A stretch of DNA of 64,000 nucleotides from Comamonas antarctica (GCF_013363755.1 NZ_CP054840.1:3527501-3591500); one strand, 5' to 3'. Positions 41,885 to 49,720 are shown, counted from the first letter of the stretch. Numbers and translations are program-made. Notes: generated by a model not told the origin, from the sequence alone.

Positions 41885-43939
41885 ATGTCCCTGCCTGCTC
41901 TCGTTGCGCTGCGTCCTGGCGCCCGCGCCTGGCCCCGGCGCGCGCTGCATGCGCTGGCCTGCGCCGGCCTGTTGGCCGCCACCTGGAACACGGCCCGGGC
42001 CGCGCCTGCGCCCTGGACGGAAGCGCCCTACAGCTACTATGCCGAAAATGCCGCGATGGCCCAGGTGCTGGGCGACTTCGCCAGCAGCTTCAGCCTGTCG
42101 CTGGATCTGTCGCCCCAGGTCACGGGCAAGGTCCAGGGCAAGTTCAACAGCGCCAGCCCGACGGAGTTCATCGACCGGCTGGCCGGCGTCTACGGTCTGA
42201 CCTGGTTCACCCATGCCGGCACGCTGTACGTGGGCCGCACCACCGAGGTCACCACGCGCAGCATCAGCGCCGGCGGCGGCAACATCGCCACCGTGCGCCA
42301 GGCACTGCAGAGCCTGGGTGTGCTCGACGCGCGCTTTGGCTGGGGCGAACTGCCCGAGCAGGGCATTGCGCTGGTGTCCGGCCCCGCGCCCTATGTCGCG
42401 CTGATCGAGCGCACCATGGCCCAGCTGCCAATGATGGCCGGCGGCCAGCAGGTGGCCGTGTTCCGCCTCAAGCACGCCTCCGTCGACGACCGCACCATCC
42501 TTTACCGCGACCGCCAGATCACCACGCCGGGCCTGGCCCAGGTGCTGCGCAACCTGATCGGCGGCCAGGGCGGTGGCGCGGGGGTGAACAATTCCCTGCT
42601 CTCCTCGGTGGCCGCGGGCCCGGGCCTGCCCGCCATGGCCGGAGCGGCGAACACCGCAGGCATGTCATTCGACCCCAACAGCTCGGGCCTGCCCACGGGC
42701 CCTTTCGCCTCGCCCAACGGCACCGCCAACCCCACGGGCGCGCAGACCGCAGCCAATGGCGTGCAGAAAGCGGCGGGAACGGCCACGACGCCTCTGAGCA
42801 TGCGCAGGCTCGCGCCGTCGATCCAGGCCGATTCGCGGCTCAATGCCATCATCGTGCAGGACACCGCCGAGCGCATGCCGCTGTACAAGAGCCTGATCGA
42901 GCAGCTCGATGTCCCCTCGCCGCTGATCGAGATCGAGGCCATGATCATCGACATCAACTCCTCGCGCCTGGACGAGCTGGGCATTGCCTGGAGCGCGCGC
43001 CGCGGCGGCACCGTCGCCGGCTTCGGCTCGATGACCCCGCGCGGCGACGGCAACGACCTGGTGCTGGGCGCGGTCTCGCGCGCGGCCTCCGTCGACCCCA
43101 CGAGCCTGGTGGTGAGTTCGGGCAATTTCCTGATCAACCGCATCCGCGCGCTCGAGAGCACGGGCGAGGCGAACATCCAGTCGCGGCCATCCATCCTCAC
43201 CATCGACAACATCGGCGCGCTGCTCGACCTGTCGGAAACCTTCTACGTGCGCAGCATCGGCGAGCGCGTGGCCACCGTCACGCCGATCACGGCCGGCACC
43301 ACGCTGCGCGTCACGCCGCACTACGTGCAGCGCCCCGACGGACCGGTGATCCAGCTCGATGTGGACATCGAGGACGGCCAGATCCAGGAGACCCAGAGCG
43401 ACACCCTGCCGCGCGTGCGCCGCAGCGTGGTCAGCACCCAGGCCATCGTCGGCGAAGGCCAGACGCTGCTGATCGGCGGCTACAAGAGCACCCAGTCGAC
43501 ACGCGATATCAACAAGATCCCCGGGCTGGGCTCGCTGCCGGTGCTGGGCATGCTGTTCTCCAACAAGTCACAGAACCAGCAGTCCAGCGAGCGGCTGTTC
43601 ATGATCAGGCCGCGTCTCGTGACCCTGCCCGGGGGCATGGCCGCCGATGTCCAGGCGCTGCGCGAGCCGCCTGCGGCTGCAGCGCCGCTGCCCATTCCCC
43701 CCCTGCCGCCGCCGCTGCCCGCGCAAGCGCAGCCCGAAGCCTCCGCGCCCGCGCTGCCCGCAGCGCCGCCGCTGCGGCCGCCTGCGGCCCCCTCCGAACC
43801 CGTTGGCGCCGCGCCCGAAGCTGCTCCGGTTGCGGTTCCGGTTCCGGTTCCGGTTCCGGTTCCGGTTCCGGCTGCGGTCCCGGTCGATGTCCAGGCAACC
43901 GGTGCCGAGGCGCCGGCCACCGCCCCCTGCTGCGTCTGA
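41885..43939 (+). CDS. sctC: T3SS outer-membrane secretin SctC
   Basis: 684 residues from ATG 41885 (GGAG 10 bases upstream); an in-frame ATG at 41858 is the alternative. Signal peptide to about ARA-AP. N0/N1 domains (AENAAMAQVLGDFASSFSLS), a Gly/Asn-rich insert with NPTGAQTAANG, then the secretin core (IEIEAMIIDINSSRLDELGI; VGEGQTLLIGGYKS; LFMIRPRLVTLPGG). An unusual ~90-residue Pro-rich tail follows, with a PVPVPVPVPVP stretch coded by GGTTCC repeats. Forms the outer ring channel. The tail overlaps the next gene. Confidence 0.95.
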   Translation: MSLPALVALRPGARAWPRRALHALACAGLLAATWNTARAAPAPWTEAPYSYYAENAAMAQVLGDFASSFSLSLDLSPQVTGKVQGKFNSASPTEFIDRLAGVYGLTWFTHAGTLYVGRTTEVTTRSISAGGGNIATVRQALQSLGVLDARFGWGELPEQGIALVSGPAPYVALIERTMAQLPMMAGGQQVAVFRLKHASVDDRTILYRDRQITTPGLAQVLRNLIGGQGGGAGVNNSLLSSVAAGPGLPAMAGAANTAGMSFDPNSSGLPTGPFASPNGTANPTGAQTAANGVQKAAGTATTPLSMRRLAPSIQADSRLNAIIVQDTAERMPLYKSLIEQLDVPSPLIEIEAMIIDINSSRLDELGIAWSARRGGTVAGFGSMTPRGDGNDLVLGAVSRAASVDPTSLVVSSGNFLINRIRALESTGEANIQSRPSILTIDNIGALLDLSETFYVRSIGERVATVTPITAGTTLRVTPHYVQRPDGPVIQLDVDIEDGQIQETQSDTLPRVRRSVVSTQAIVGEGQTLLIGGYKSTQSTRDINKIPGLGSLPVLGMLFSNKSQNQQSSERLFMIRPRLVTLPGGMAADVQALREPPAAAAPLPIPPLPPPLPAQAQPEASAPALPAAPPLRPPAAPSEPVGAAPEAAPVAVPVPVPVPVPVPAAVPVDVQATGAEAPATAPCCV
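43834..43869 (+). repeat. GGTTCC hexamer repeat (six copies)
   Basis: Six head-to-tail GGTTCC units at the end of sctC. In the sctC frame they encode Pro-Val repeats. In the frame of the overlapping downstream ORF they would read Arg-Phe repeats, which is not protein-like, so the downstream gene starts after them. Confidence 0.9.
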
Positions 43940-44285
43940 GGTCACAGCCGCTCAGGCCGTCAAATCAGCGGTTCAGGACTGGGCCGCGGCCTGGCAAAGC
44001 CTGGACATCCCGCGCTATCTCGATGCCTACAGCGACGGATTCACGCCGGCCAATGGCGCCACCCGCGCGCAGTGGGAGCAGGGTCGCCGAGCCCGGATCA
44101 CCGGCAAGCAAAGGATTACCGTCACGCTGCAGCAGCTGGAATTGTCCCTCGACGGCGAACAAGCCACCGCGAAGTTCCAGCAGATCCATGCGGCTGGCGA
44201 TCTGCGGTCCACCCCGCGCAAGAGGCTGTCGATGCGCAACGAAGGCGGCAGCTGGCGCATCGTGCGCGAAAGCACCGGCAGTTGA
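43887..44285 (+). CDS. NTF2-like (Cds6-type) protein overlapping sctC
   Basis: 132 residues from ATG 43887, overlapping the sctC tail by 53 bases in another frame. From ~residue 25 it has an NTF2/SnoaL-like fold pattern: VQDWAAAWQSLDIPRYLDAY, WEQGRRARITGKQRITVTLQ, and SWRIVRES. Such domains occur fused to periplasmic peptidoglycan enzymes or alone. There is no signal peptide from this start, and no strong ribosome site, so translation may couple to sctC or occur by frameshift to give a SctC-NTF2 fusion. Function in T3SS unknown. Confidence 0.6.
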   Translation: MSRQPVPRRRPPPPAASEVTAAQAVKSAVQDWAAAWQSLDIPRYLDAYSDGFTPANGATRAQWEQGRRARITGKQRITVTLQQLELSLDGEQATAKFQQIHAAGDLRSTPRKRLSMRNEGGSWRIVRESTGS

Positions 44286-44296
44286 GGTGGTGGGGG

Positions 44297-44338
44297 GCGC
44301 CCCCGGCTAGGCGCCCCCGGCTAGGGGCGCCCGGCTAG
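44297..44338. repeat. 14-base tandem repeat between convergent genes
   Basis: Three copies of GCGCCCCCGGCTAG (44297, 44311; the third at 44325 reads GGGCGCCCGGCTAG). Located between the end of the T3SS operon and the ECF sigma gene. The G-rich and C-rich runs can pair and may help termination in both directions. Confidence 0.8.
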
Positions 44339-44362
44339 GGACGCTCTCGCGAAAGCCGGGAG

Positions 44363-44989
44363 TCAGAAATCGAGTTCGACGCCGCGCGCCTTCAGCTTGG
44401 CACGCAGTGCTGCGCGGGCGCGCGAGAGCCGGCTGCGCACCGTGCCCACGGGGACCGTCAGCAGCGCCGCGGCCGACTCATAGGACATCTCATCGACGGC
44501 AACCATCAGCAGGATGGATCGCATGCTCTCGGGAAGGTCCCCCAGCGCCTGCTGGAGATGCCGCATGCGTTCCGACTGCTCCGCCTCCTGTTCCGGCGCC
44601 AGCGCGTCGCAAGCCACATCCGCCAATACCGATTCATCGGTGAACTCGTAGCGCCGGTGCGGGGCGCGCGACAGGTGGTTGCGCACCAGGTTCATGGCAA
44701 TGCCGTAAAGCCAGGTGGAAAGCTCGGATTGGCCGCGGAACGAGTGATAGGAGCGTACGGCTTCGAGGAACGCCTGCTGGGCGAGATCCTGGGCGTCGCT
44801 GGAATTGCCGATATTCTTGATGATGAAACGGTACAGACGCGTGCCGTGGGCTTGCACCAGGGACTGGAACAACTCATCGCGCTGGGCCATCGATTGCTCG
44901 TCCAGCGCGGGCTGAGCTCCATTTTCTCCGGGCGTATCCGACTTCAGAGAATTGTCATTCCATGCATGCAGCGTTGTTTCGTCAATCAT
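44363..44989 (-). CDS. ECF RNA polymerase sigma factor (BtrS/BrpL-like)
   Basis: 208 residues from ATG 44989 (GGTGG 7 bases upstream); the frame runs to 45073 but that leader is AT-rich and unlike a protein. Region 2: YRFIIKNIGNSSDAQDLAQQ, AFLEAVRSYHSFRGQSELST, WLYGIAMNLVRNHLSRAP. Region 4: LPESMRSILLMVAVDEMSYE and VPVGTVRSRLSRARAALR. Placed at the end of the T3SS locus like btrS in Bordetella, where it drives T3SS genes. It is the natural reader of the GGAAC-N14-GTTAC promoters. No such motif lies before its own gene, so it is not obviously self-activated. Confidence 0.92.
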   Translation of the reverse strand: MIDETTLHAWNDNSLKSDTPGENGAQPALDEQSMAQRDELFQSLVQAHGTRLYRFIIKNIGNSSDAQDLAQQAFLEAVRSYHSFRGQSELSTWLYGIAMNLVRNHLSRAPHRRYEFTDESVLADVACDALAPEQEAEQSERMRHLQQALGDLPESMRSILLMVAVDEMSYESAAALLTVPVGTVRSRLSRARAALRAKLKARGVELDF

Positions 44990-45300
44990 ATTGGCCACCG
45001 CCTGTGTACAAATTAAAAATGCACTCTTACTTGCGTAACCAATTCTTACATGCGAATTATTCTTTGTATACACAGAAAAAATACCAATATTTCATCACCC
45101 TTTGCTTTTACGTATTTTCATTGATAAATCTACTGGATATTAAGTAGAAAAACAGGCATTTCGCGAATGTTCAAATGCCATTCGCACCATTAAATCCTGC
45201 TTTTCAACATAGGTATTGGTTGCGACAAGCGAGCCTGAAAGGCCTCGCAAGCGCGAAAGATGAAAGCACCCGCGGCAGCGCACACCCTGCGCTGCAGGTA
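44990..45300. other. AT-rich intergenic region upstream of the ECF sigma gene
   Basis: About 310 bases, mostly well below the surrounding GC content between 45000 and 45210. It holds the ECF gene's upstream control region and, at 45229-45248, an imperfect GC-rich hairpin (GCGAG/CTCGC arms) that may end the gene coming from 45301. Open frames here are short and lack support. AT-richness would suit silencing by an H-NS-like protein. Confidence 0.5.
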
Positions 45301-45900
45301 TCAAAGGGGGTCCAGCGTAAGCTTCAAAGCCGACAGTTCGGCCTGTAGCCATTGACGCGCCAGTGCGGGAGCCACCGGCGTCTGTCCCTGCTGCGCGGCT
45401 TCGTCGAAACGGTTTTGTAGGCGCGCGTCAATGGCGGTACGCTGCTGCGCGCCGACCGCCTCGGGCGGCAAGCCCAGCGCCACGCAGACTTGCGTGAAGC
45501 CGGTGCCATGGATGGCCGCGCTGAACATCAGCCGCGTCATGAAATCCACGCCTTCCAGCGCCTTGCGGCTGGTTTCGGCCATGGCAATGGCTTGCAGCAC
45601 GGCAGCGGATTCGAGCGACTCGCCAGGCCGGGGAACAAGCCCCAGTTCGCGCACCACGGCCGCCTGGATGCCCGGGGAAAACGCACGGCCCAGACTGGCG
45701 ACAAAAACCGAGGTGGTATCCACCTCGATTCCTTTGCATCCGCCTGAACGCTCCCCCATCGTGGTGCGCAACGCCTCTACTTTCCAGGCATGCCCATCAT
45801 GGACCACGTGCAACATTGGGCCCATGTGCGCCGAATCACGGAATGATTGCAGCGAAATCTCATTGGTACCCGCAGGTGTCGAAAGCGTTGTAATAGTCAC
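45301..45900 (-). CDS. Unknown T3SS-co-regulated protein, paralog 1
   Basis: 199 residues, GTG start at 45900 (start uncertain). No signal peptide or membrane helix. N-terminal ~70 residues are polar with few helices; the C-terminal ~110 are helical and shared with paralog 2: AIAMAETSRKALEGVDFMTR, LMFSAAIHGTGFTQVCVALG, AQQRTAIDA and PVAPALARQWLQAEL. Its start follows a perfect GGAACC-N14-GTTACTAA site by about 25 bases, so it should be expressed with T3SS. Candidate effector or secreted regulator. In Bordetella a ~190-residue secreted anti-sigma factor (BtrA/BspR) controls the T3SS ECF factor, and this gene, next to the sigma gene, could be an analogue. No sequence proof. Confidence 0.75.
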   Translation of the reverse strand: MTITTLSTPAGTNEISLQSFRDSAHMGPMLHVVHDGHAWKVEALRTTMGERSGGCKGIEVDTTSVFVASLGRAFSPGIQAAVVRELGLVPRPGESLESAAVLQAIAMAETSRKALEGVDFMTRLMFSAAIHGTGFTQVCVALGLPPEAVGAQQRTAIDARLQNRFDEAAQQGQTPVAPALARQWLQAELSALKLTLDPL

Positions 45901-45931
45901 AATAATAAAAACCTATCGAATTATCATCAGG

Positions 45932-45959
45932 TTAGTAACATTAAAAAAACAATGGTTCC
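45932..45959 (-). promoter_or_regulatory. ECF-type promoter for paralog 1
   Basis: Minus strand: GGAACC (45959-45954), 14 bases, GTTACTAA (45939-45932), in an AT-rich stretch, about 31 bases before the GTG at 45900. Confidence 0.8.
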
Positions 45960-46549
45960 TATGCAAAAGAAACACGTTTGCCAATCACTGAAAACCTGTA
46001 GCCAATATCCGCTACAACTTGTCCGCAGCATAGATAAAAACGGAAAAACCTTTACGAAGCTGTGTCTTTTAAAAAGGCGCCTTCTTTTCCTGTCGAAGTG
46101 CCCACAGACGTGGACGACCACGCCGGTGCATGCATCAGTGAACGGAGAGACCGGAGAAGGCAATGCCTCTTGAAGAGGGGTGCTGCGCATGCACCTGCAG
46201 GAGCAGGTGGCTCGCAGGCTGCGCCGGCTTGCCACCCGGGCGGTTCACCCATCGTTAATCACCGCCGCCATTCAACCCTTTCCTCCATACCTGGCCAGGC
46301 ACGAATGATTTCTGTGGGAACCACATACCTGGCAAAGGGATTACCAGAGAAGAGCCGCCATCTTTCAATGGGGAAATGGCGGTTTCAAAATGGCATGCCA
46401 ACTGGCTGATATTCAAAATCGCTGAAACAAGGGCGACAAATTCCGGAGCTTGCAGAAATTCCACTGCTGCGTCCGGCTGCGCATATCAGCGCTCCAGCTG
46501 CGGCTGGTAAAAACAATCCGACCCTGCTGGCCTGACGACACACTGGCGA
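45960..46549. other. 590-base intergenic region between the two paralogs
   Basis: No gene that I can support. Left part (45960-46110) is AT-rich; a 70-codon plus-strand frame from 45964 (MQKKHVCQSLKTCSQ...) has no ribosome site and no family look. Around 46290-46340 the words ATACCTGGC and GGGAACCACATACC recur, but no promoter spacing fits the T3SS motif. It may carry the 3' untranslated region of paralog 2. Confidence 0.45.
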
Positions 46550-46975
46550 TCAGTGCGCGTCTGGAATCTGCGCGTATACCGCCATCAGTTCGGCCAGCAG
46601 CCACTGCTGCGCGCGCCATGGCGCCACCGGGCTCGCGCGCCGGCGTGCGGCCTGGATGAAGCGCTGTGCCATGCACGCATCGATGGCGGCCCGCTGCGGC
46701 GCGCTCAGCGCTTGCGGCGACAACCCCAAGGCATGACAGGCATGGGTAAACCCAGCCGATCGGGCAGCAGCACTGAACATCAGCTGCGTCATGAAATCGA
46801 CGCCGCGCAGCGCCTTGCGGCTGGCCTCGGCCATGGCAATGGCGCGCAGGAGCATGTGCCGCTCCGGGGACTGGTCGTTGCCGGACTGCAGGCCCAATTC
46901 ACGCGCAACGGCTTGCTGGATGTCGCGGGAATATATGCGCCTCAGAATATCTGCAAAAGCACAATTGCTGTCCAT
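46550..46975 (-). CDS. Unknown T3SS-co-regulated protein, paralog 2
   Basis: 141 residues from ATG 46975 (AAGGA 10 bases upstream); the frame is open to 47074 with alternative starts. No signal peptide in the short form. Shares with paralog 1 the blocks AIAMAEASRKALRGVDFMTQ, LMFSAAARSAGFTHACHALG, and APQRAAIDAC plus AQQWLLAEL, while it lacks the polar N-terminal ~60 residues. Its promoter site GGAACC-N14-GTTACTTA is at 47135-47162, giving a ~150-base leader (or ~55 with the earlier start). Same regulon as paralog 1; function unknown. Confidence 0.7.
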   Translation of the reverse strand: MDSNCAFADILRRIYSRDIQQAVARELGLQSGNDQSPERHMLLRAIAMAEASRKALRGVDFMTQLMFSAAARSAGFTHACHALGLSPQALSAPQRAAIDACMAQRFIQAARRRASPVAPWRAQQWLLAELMAVYAQIPDAH

Positions 46976-47134
46976 ATTATTATCATCCTTGGATCCACTG
47001 AACCAGCTGCAAGTCTTCTCCTGCAAAAATATCAGAAGGGCGATCATGGATTTATGGCAAGAAATGCACAACAACCCATATGGAAGATTTGCAAGCCCAG
47101 ATATACAGATATTTACATCGATAGAATTTGAATT

Positions 47135-47162
47135 TAAGTAACAGATGCTCCATACCGGTTCC
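47135..47162 (-). promoter_or_regulatory. ECF-type promoter for paralog 2
   Basis: Minus strand: GGAACC (47162-47157), 14 bases, GTTACTTA (47142-47135). Same spacing and boxes as the other four N14 sites. Confidence 0.8.
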
Positions 47163-47407
47163 CTGGCAAAATCAGAAAAAATCTCAGTGCCGCATTAGCT
47201 CTGTATATCTGGATAATGGCAACGGTCCACAACCAATCGTTTTTCCAAGCGCCACGGACAGGCACGACGGCGGGCGCAGGCAGTCCTGGGAACCAGCGCG
47301 GCGCGTGCCCGGGCGCCGCCGCCGGTGTCTTGCTTGCCACCTCTCGTGCGCCGGGAAATGGCGCAGCCAGAGGAGGTCGGCAATAATTCGCAGCGGAGGT
47401 GTTATTG

Positions 47408-48874
47408 GTGACCATTTCTCTCGCAACCGGGCTCGACTTTGAAGACATGTTCGACCTCGCCCCTGTCTCCCTGTGGATGGAAGATTACAGTGGGCTCAAA
47501 CAGCTGTTCGACCGGTGGCGTGCCGACGGTGTCACGGACCTGCTGGCCTATCTGCGCGAAGACCCCGAGCGGGTCAAGCGCTGCAGCCAGTCGTACAAGG
47601 TACTGCGCGTCAACCAGTACACGCTGGAGCTGTTCAAAGCCAAGGACCAGCAGACCCTGCAGGACCGCCTGCACGAAGTGTTCCGCGGCGACATGCACGA
47701 CAGCATCGTTGCCGAACTGCTGGCGCTCTGGCAGGGCCGGCAGGGATTCGAGACACGTTCGGTCAACTACGCGCTCGATGGCCGCCGGCTGGACGTCCAG
47801 GTCCGCGCCCGGGTGCTGCCCGGCTACGAGGACAGCTGGAGCCGGGTGCTTGTCTCGCTCGAGGACGTGACCGCTGAAGTGCGCAGCACGCAGCAGCTGC
47901 AGCGCAGCGAGCAGTACGCGCGCGACCTGTTCGAGCATTCGCCGGTGTCGCTGTGGGTCGAGGACTTCAGCGAAGTCAGGCGCCTGCTCGACGAAGTGCG
48001 CGCGCGCGGCATCACGGACTTCCGCACCTTCCTGAAGGTGCATCCCGAATTCGTCACGCGCTGCATGCAGGAGATCCGCGTGATCGATGTCAACCGGCAG
48101 ACGCTGGAGATGTTCGGCGCCGGCAGCAAGTCAGAACTGCTGCAGAACCTGTCGCGCGTGTTCCGTGGCGAGATGTACGACTCCTTTGCGGAGCAGCTGA
48201 TCGACCTCTGGGACGGCAAGCTGGTGCAGCAGCGCGAAGTGGTGAACTACTCGCTCAACGGCGAGGTGCTGCATATCCATCTCGAGTTTTCCATCAACCG
48301 CCTGGCGGACAACTGGGAACTGGTGCTGCTGTCGCTGGTCGACATCACGGCGCGCAAGAAGGCGGAAGCCTATCTCGAATACCTGGGCAAGCATGACGTG
48401 CTGACCCAGCTGCGCAACCGCGCGTTCTACATGGAGGAGCTGAACCGCCTGTCGCGCAAGGGGCCGTGGCCGCTGGCGGTCGTGGCGATCGACATGAACG
48501 GCCTCAAGGCCGTCAACGACGAGCATGGGCATGCCGCAGGCGATGCCATGCTGCGCCGCCTCGGCGAGGTACTGGCCAAGGCCGTCGACGACCCGGCCTG
48601 CGTGGCGCGCATCGGCGGCGACGAATTCATGGTGCTGCTGCCGGCGACGGACGAGCGCGGCGCGCTCGCCATGCAGGAGCGCATCGTGTCGCTGCTGGAC
48701 CTGAACAACCAGTTCTATCCCGGCCATACCATCCATCTGGCCATGGGCCATGCAGTGGGCCAGGAAGGTTCGTCCATGGAAGCCGTGGTCCATCGCGCGG
48801 ATCAGGCGATGTATACCGACAAGCTGCGCTTCTACGACGACAAGGACCGCAACCGCCGCGCGGTGGCGGTCTGA
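47408..48874 (+). CDS. Diguanylate cyclase with two tandem PAS-like sensor domains
   Basis: 488 residues; GTG 47408 chosen for GGAGG 8 bases upstream. Two homologous ~140-residue sensor domains (FDLAPVSLWMEDYS near residue 13 and FEHSPVSLWVEDFS near 175) precede a GGDEF domain with active site RIGGDEFMVLL and metal/substrate residues IDMNGLKAVNDEHGHAAGD. The catalytic motif is intact, so it should make cyclic-di-GMP. I see no RxxD inhibitory site five residues before GGDEF. Soluble: no transmembrane helices. Next to the T3SS locus, so it could link c-di-GMP to secretion, but there is no T3SS-type promoter. Confidence 0.93.
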   Translation: MTISLATGLDFEDMFDLAPVSLWMEDYSGLKQLFDRWRADGVTDLLAYLREDPERVKRCSQSYKVLRVNQYTLELFKAKDQQTLQDRLHEVFRGDMHDSIVAELLALWQGRQGFETRSVNYALDGRRLDVQVRARVLPGYEDSWSRVLVSLEDVTAEVRSTQQLQRSEQYARDLFEHSPVSLWVEDFSEVRRLLDEVRARGITDFRTFLKVHPEFVTRCMQEIRVIDVNRQTLEMFGAGSKSELLQNLSRVFRGEMYDSFAEQLIDLWDGKLVQQREVVNYSLNGEVLHIHLEFSINRLADNWELVLLSLVDITARKKAEAYLEYLGKHDVLTQLRNRAFYMEELNRLSRKGPWPLAVVAIDMNGLKAVNDEHGHAAGDAMLRRLGEVLAKAVDDPACVARIGGDEFMVLLPATDERGALAMQERIVSLLDLNNQFYPGHTIHLAMGHAVGQEGSSMEAVVHRADQAMYTDKLRFYDDKDRNRRAVAV

Positions 48875-49003
48875 CCCGGCTGCGCCAAGGCCCTCGGCGT
48901 GGGCGCACTGTCGGAGCGTCCTGACAGCGCGGCGGCGCCCAGGCCTGCCCGCCATCCGGGCATGCTTGCCTAGAGTGGGACCGCAACCTCAAAGGAGAAC
49001 GGT

Positions 49004-49204
49004 ATGTCCACAGACAAGCAGGAACCCGGCAAGGGCAAGGTCGAGAACGACCACAACCAGCAGGGCAACAAGGCGCCCACGCAGAAGAACGAAGGCCAGC
49101 GCACGCCCGAAAGCCGCCACGACCGCGAATCGCAGGTCGGCAGCGGCAATCAGAACCAGTCGCGCCAGAACGGCGGTGGCGGCGCCAGCCGCGGCGCGGG
49201 TTGA
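49004..49204 (+). CDS. Small disordered hydrophilic protein
   Basis: 66 residues rich in Asn, Gln, Lys, Gly and Arg (KGKVENDHNQQGNKAPTQKN), ending GGGGASRGAG; fully disordered. Good AAAGGAG site before the ATG. No family recognised. Confidence 0.6.
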   Translation: MSTDKQEPGKGKVENDHNQQGNKAPTQKNEGQRTPESRHDRESQVGSGNQNQSRQNGGGGASRGAG

Positions 49205-49244
49205 ATGCCCGGGCAGGGTGTGCCACCCTGCCCCGGTTCGCAGG

Positions 49245-49586
49245 TCAGCCCCGGCTGCCGCGTTCCCGCGGATTGTTGCTGTCCGACAGCACTTCCGCCG
49301 GGGGCGCGATATCGCCGCTGTCGGCGCCTTCGGCCTCCCAGGTGCCGCCTTCGCGCTCGGTGTTGCCGCGCGGATGGCCCATGTCGGTGCCATCATCGAA
49401 ATTCAGGGGGCCGTCCTGAGGCAGGTCGTCGAAGCGATGCACCGATACCTCTTCGATGGAATCGGCCACCTCGGTCTCCGCATTCAGGTGGTCATTGATG
49501 TCGTCGCCTTCGGGCAGTTCGGCGTTCGGATCGTAGCTGCGGTCCACAAGGGGTTCGTCGCGGGGTGTGGTGTCGGGTGTGCGCAT
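49245..49586 (-). CDS. Small acidic hydrophilic protein
   Basis: 113 residues from ATG 49586 (GGAGA 6 bases upstream); the frame extends to 49706 without support. Rich in Asp, Glu, Pro and Asn (ELPEGDDINDHLNAETEVAD). No helix bundle, signal or membrane segment. Convergent with the 49004 gene. Function unknown. Confidence 0.6.
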   Translation of the reverse strand: MRTPDTTPRDEPLVDRSYDPNAELPEGDDINDHLNAETEVADSIEEVSVHRFDDLPQDGPLNFDDGTDMGHPRGNTEREGGTWEAEGADSGDIAPPAEVLSDSNNPRERGSRG

Positions 49587-49720
49587 GGGATCTCTCCAGT
49601 TTCCGGCGTGGCCTGGATGGCCAGCTCCTGTGCCTAGCCTGACTGCCCCGGCGTCCTGCCGCGGTCGGCGTGCGCCTTTGCCGCAGGTAGGAGCAGGCCG
49701 ATCCACGCACCTAGGCGAGG

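Noticed and set aside
44962..45147. Small plus-strand frame in the AT-rich region
   Set aside because: Overlaps the ECF gene start antisense and has no ribosome site.
45964..46173. 70-codon plus-strand frame near the paralog 1 promoter
   Set aside because: No ribosome site; sits opposite a promoter; composition follows the AT-rich DNA.
46317..46350. GGAACC followed by GATTACC as a further ECF promoter
   Set aside because: The spacing to TTAC is 18 bases rather than 15 and no gene start follows on that strand.
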